Shown: positions 62,992 to 64,000 of the stretch, piece after piece
Layout of the letters: each line of letters starts with the position of its first letter
Numbering within the stretch: position 1 is the stretch's first letter
NCBI GenBank assembly: GCA_016710525.1
Contig: JADJVQ010000136.1
Coordinates: 61,731 to 125,730 of the forward strand
Source of the DNA: Burkholderiaceae bacterium
GTDB taxonomy: Bacteria > Pseudomonadota > Gammaproteobacteria > Burkholderiales > Burkholderiaceae_E
DNA length: 64,000 nucleotides
Direction: 5' to 3'
Made by a program: the position numbers and the translations under genes
The notes under the pieces: model-generated
Seen by the model: the letters and a program-made list of their open reading frames with translations, nothing else
Told to the model about the DNA's origin: nothing
Databases searched by the model: none

Positions 62992-63363
62992 GCAGGCAAT
63001 CTAGCGTGTGCGGACGCCCCCGCATTGACTCGAATCAACGCCGCGCCCGGTTTTGGCGGACAGGCAAGGCGCCCGCCGCTTCTCTGCAGGAATTGTCCCA
63101 CAGATGAATGGCGGTCCGGCCGCTGACCGCGGCACGCCGGCTGGCGCACACTGGGGTCGTCGTGGATACCACTCCACCGCCGGTCCACCGGTCTACGCAG
63201 CGGGCAACTGCGGACACCGAGCCTTTAGGCCCGAGGGCCAAGGCACATTCCACCGGCGCTGAAGCGGGTTCCTCCCAGGCCCTTGCGTGTCCTCGACTCA
63301 AGCGTCCGCCTCGTGCGGCCGCTTTTCTGTCGTCGTCCCGATGGCAGCGCGCCAGCGTCCGGT
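62992..63363. other. Intergenic region upstream of narX
   Basis: A gap of 372 bases between the narX start and a small uncharacterised gene. It contains an FNR/Anr-like box (listed separately) close to narX. Several ORFs on both strands are short and not family-like. No RNA gene was seen. Confidence 0.5.
63025..63038. promoter_or_regulatory. FNR/Anr-type box upstream of narX
   Basis: TTGAC-TCGA-ATCAA fits the FNR/Anr consensus TTGAT-N4-ATCAA with one mismatch. Its centre is about 40 bases upstream of the narX start codon on the same strand as the nar cluster, which would place oxygen-controlled transcription of narX and probably the operon under Anr/FNR. Confidence 0.7.
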
Positions 63364-63741
63364 TCAACGTCCCGACCGCGGCGGCTGCAACGTCCCGAAC
63401 GGCTGCCACACCGACGCCATCTGGTCGAAGCTTTTGCCAGCCGCTTTGAGCACGCCGCGCGCCATCGCGCCCACGTCGCGCAGCTTGTGCAGCTGGCCGC
63501 TGCGATGCATGTACAGCAGGAACGCGAACAGCGTGCCGCCCGGCAACACGACCTCCAGGACGACATAAGGCCCCGCCTTGCGCAACAGGCGCCAGAGTCC
63601 GCTCAATTTGTCCTGAATCCGCGATGCCATGACCTTTAGCTCCTCGTCCGTCGATGACGCTTGAAGCGGCGCGCCCGCCGATCCGTCGTCGTCTGCTGAT
63701 GGCATTCGTCTTGGGATGGCGGCAGTGTGGGACGGCGGCAC
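63364..63741 (-). CDS. Small membrane-associated protein of unknown function
   Basis: A 125-residue protein with one hydrophobic segment (YVVLEVVLPGGTLFAFLLYM), a basic segment before it, and a C-terminal Arg/Ser-rich tail. An in-frame ATG at 63630 (MASRIQDKLSGLWRLLRKAG) removes 37 residues that lack structure and is the more likely start. No family recognised. It reads away from narX with a 372-base gap, so a shared function is only a guess. Confidence 0.5.
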   Translation of the reverse strand: MPPSHTAAIPRRMPSADDDGSAGAPLQASSTDEELKVMASRIQDKLSGLWRLLRKAGPYVVLEVVLPGGTLFAFLLYMHRSGQLHKLRDVGAMARGVLKAAGKSFDQMASVWQPFGTLQPPRSGR

Positions 63742-64000
63742 TTAACGATCGCTGACGGATGGACAGGTGCGACTCGGCGTGCGGGACAATGGGCAGGAAA
63801 CCTGGCGCGGGCGATCTAATTGTCTGTTTTATAGTATGTTTTGTAATCGGCAGCCACGAAAACGCCCATGGCGCGCCACGATGGCTCGGATCGTGCGTGC
63901 AATACCGCCGGAAGCTGACGGATCGACTTACAGAAGACTTACGCGCCTCGCTGCTACGGGGTTGCCGACCGGGGACGCCGCCGTCGACGGTCGTGCTATC
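63742..64000. other. No recognised feature at the right end
   Basis: The last 259 bases hold no family-like ORF. An AT-rich stretch at 63821-63846 resembles a weak promoter (TTGTCT and TATAGT spaced too close), so it is not marked. Confidence 0.4.

Overview
The window is a high-GC chromosomal segment of a betaproteobacterium, most likely order Burkholderiales. This is inferred from gene content: the block trigger factor-clpP-clpX-lon-HU-tRNA-Val-tRNA-Asp, hpnCDE, Bug/Tct-type tricarboxylate receptors, and a narXL-K1K2-GHJI cluster. No genus is claimed. No rRNA, CRISPR array, prophage or insertion sequence was seen.

Layout. 0-7.3 kb is housekeeping on the + strand: queF, dapC, dapD, a PilU-like ATPase, a YffB/ArsC-like thioredoxin-fold protein, prmB and an ABC-F ATPase. 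dapE, which often lies in this neighbourhood in related bacteria, is absent. 7.3-11 kb (- strand) holds a Bug-type binding protein and a large DUF6701/MshQ-like secreted protein. 11.4-17.1 kb (+) is a fatty-acid oxidation group (3-hydroxyacyl-CoA dehydrogenase, phosphotransferase-like protein, acyl-CoA dehydrogenase) ending in a strong terminator, then a frameshifted glutathione S-transferase and an EamA transporter. 17.1-20.2 kb (-) is tctCBA. 20.4-22.1 kb has a DUF1178 protein and mnmH.

22.2-33.2 kb (-) is the protein quality-control region: tig, clpP, clpX, lon with a good sigma-32 promoter, hupB, two tRNAs and ppiD. An SDR gene and a ParA/TraL-like ATPase sit on the opposite strand between tRNA-Asp and ppiD. 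33.2-37.6 kb has tRNA-Leu and an RND efflux pair behind a sigma-70 promoter overlapped by a perfect palindrome. 37.8-41 kb is hpnCDE (squalene synthesis), followed by panB (-) and a PAS-GGDEF protein with an eroded EAL domain.

44-63 kb is an anaerobic nitrogen-oxide region: nsrR and nnrS diverging over NsrR-like sites, ccoG, a DUF59 protein, a hemerythrin, a SirB2-like protein, and narX-L-K1-K2-G-H-J-I plus a parvulin, with an FNR/Anr-like box upstream of narX. The combined job is nitrate sensing, uptake and respiration with nitric oxide protection.

Sequence quality. The first 15 kb shows no frameshifts. After that, many single-copy conserved genes (lon, tig, ccoG, narG, narJ, narI, narK2, narL, narX) are split by one- or two-base indels, and at 48.4-48.6 kb there is an extreme poly-C tract. 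I read most of these as draft-assembly errors rather than gene decay. Frameshifted genes are listed over their full inferred extent.
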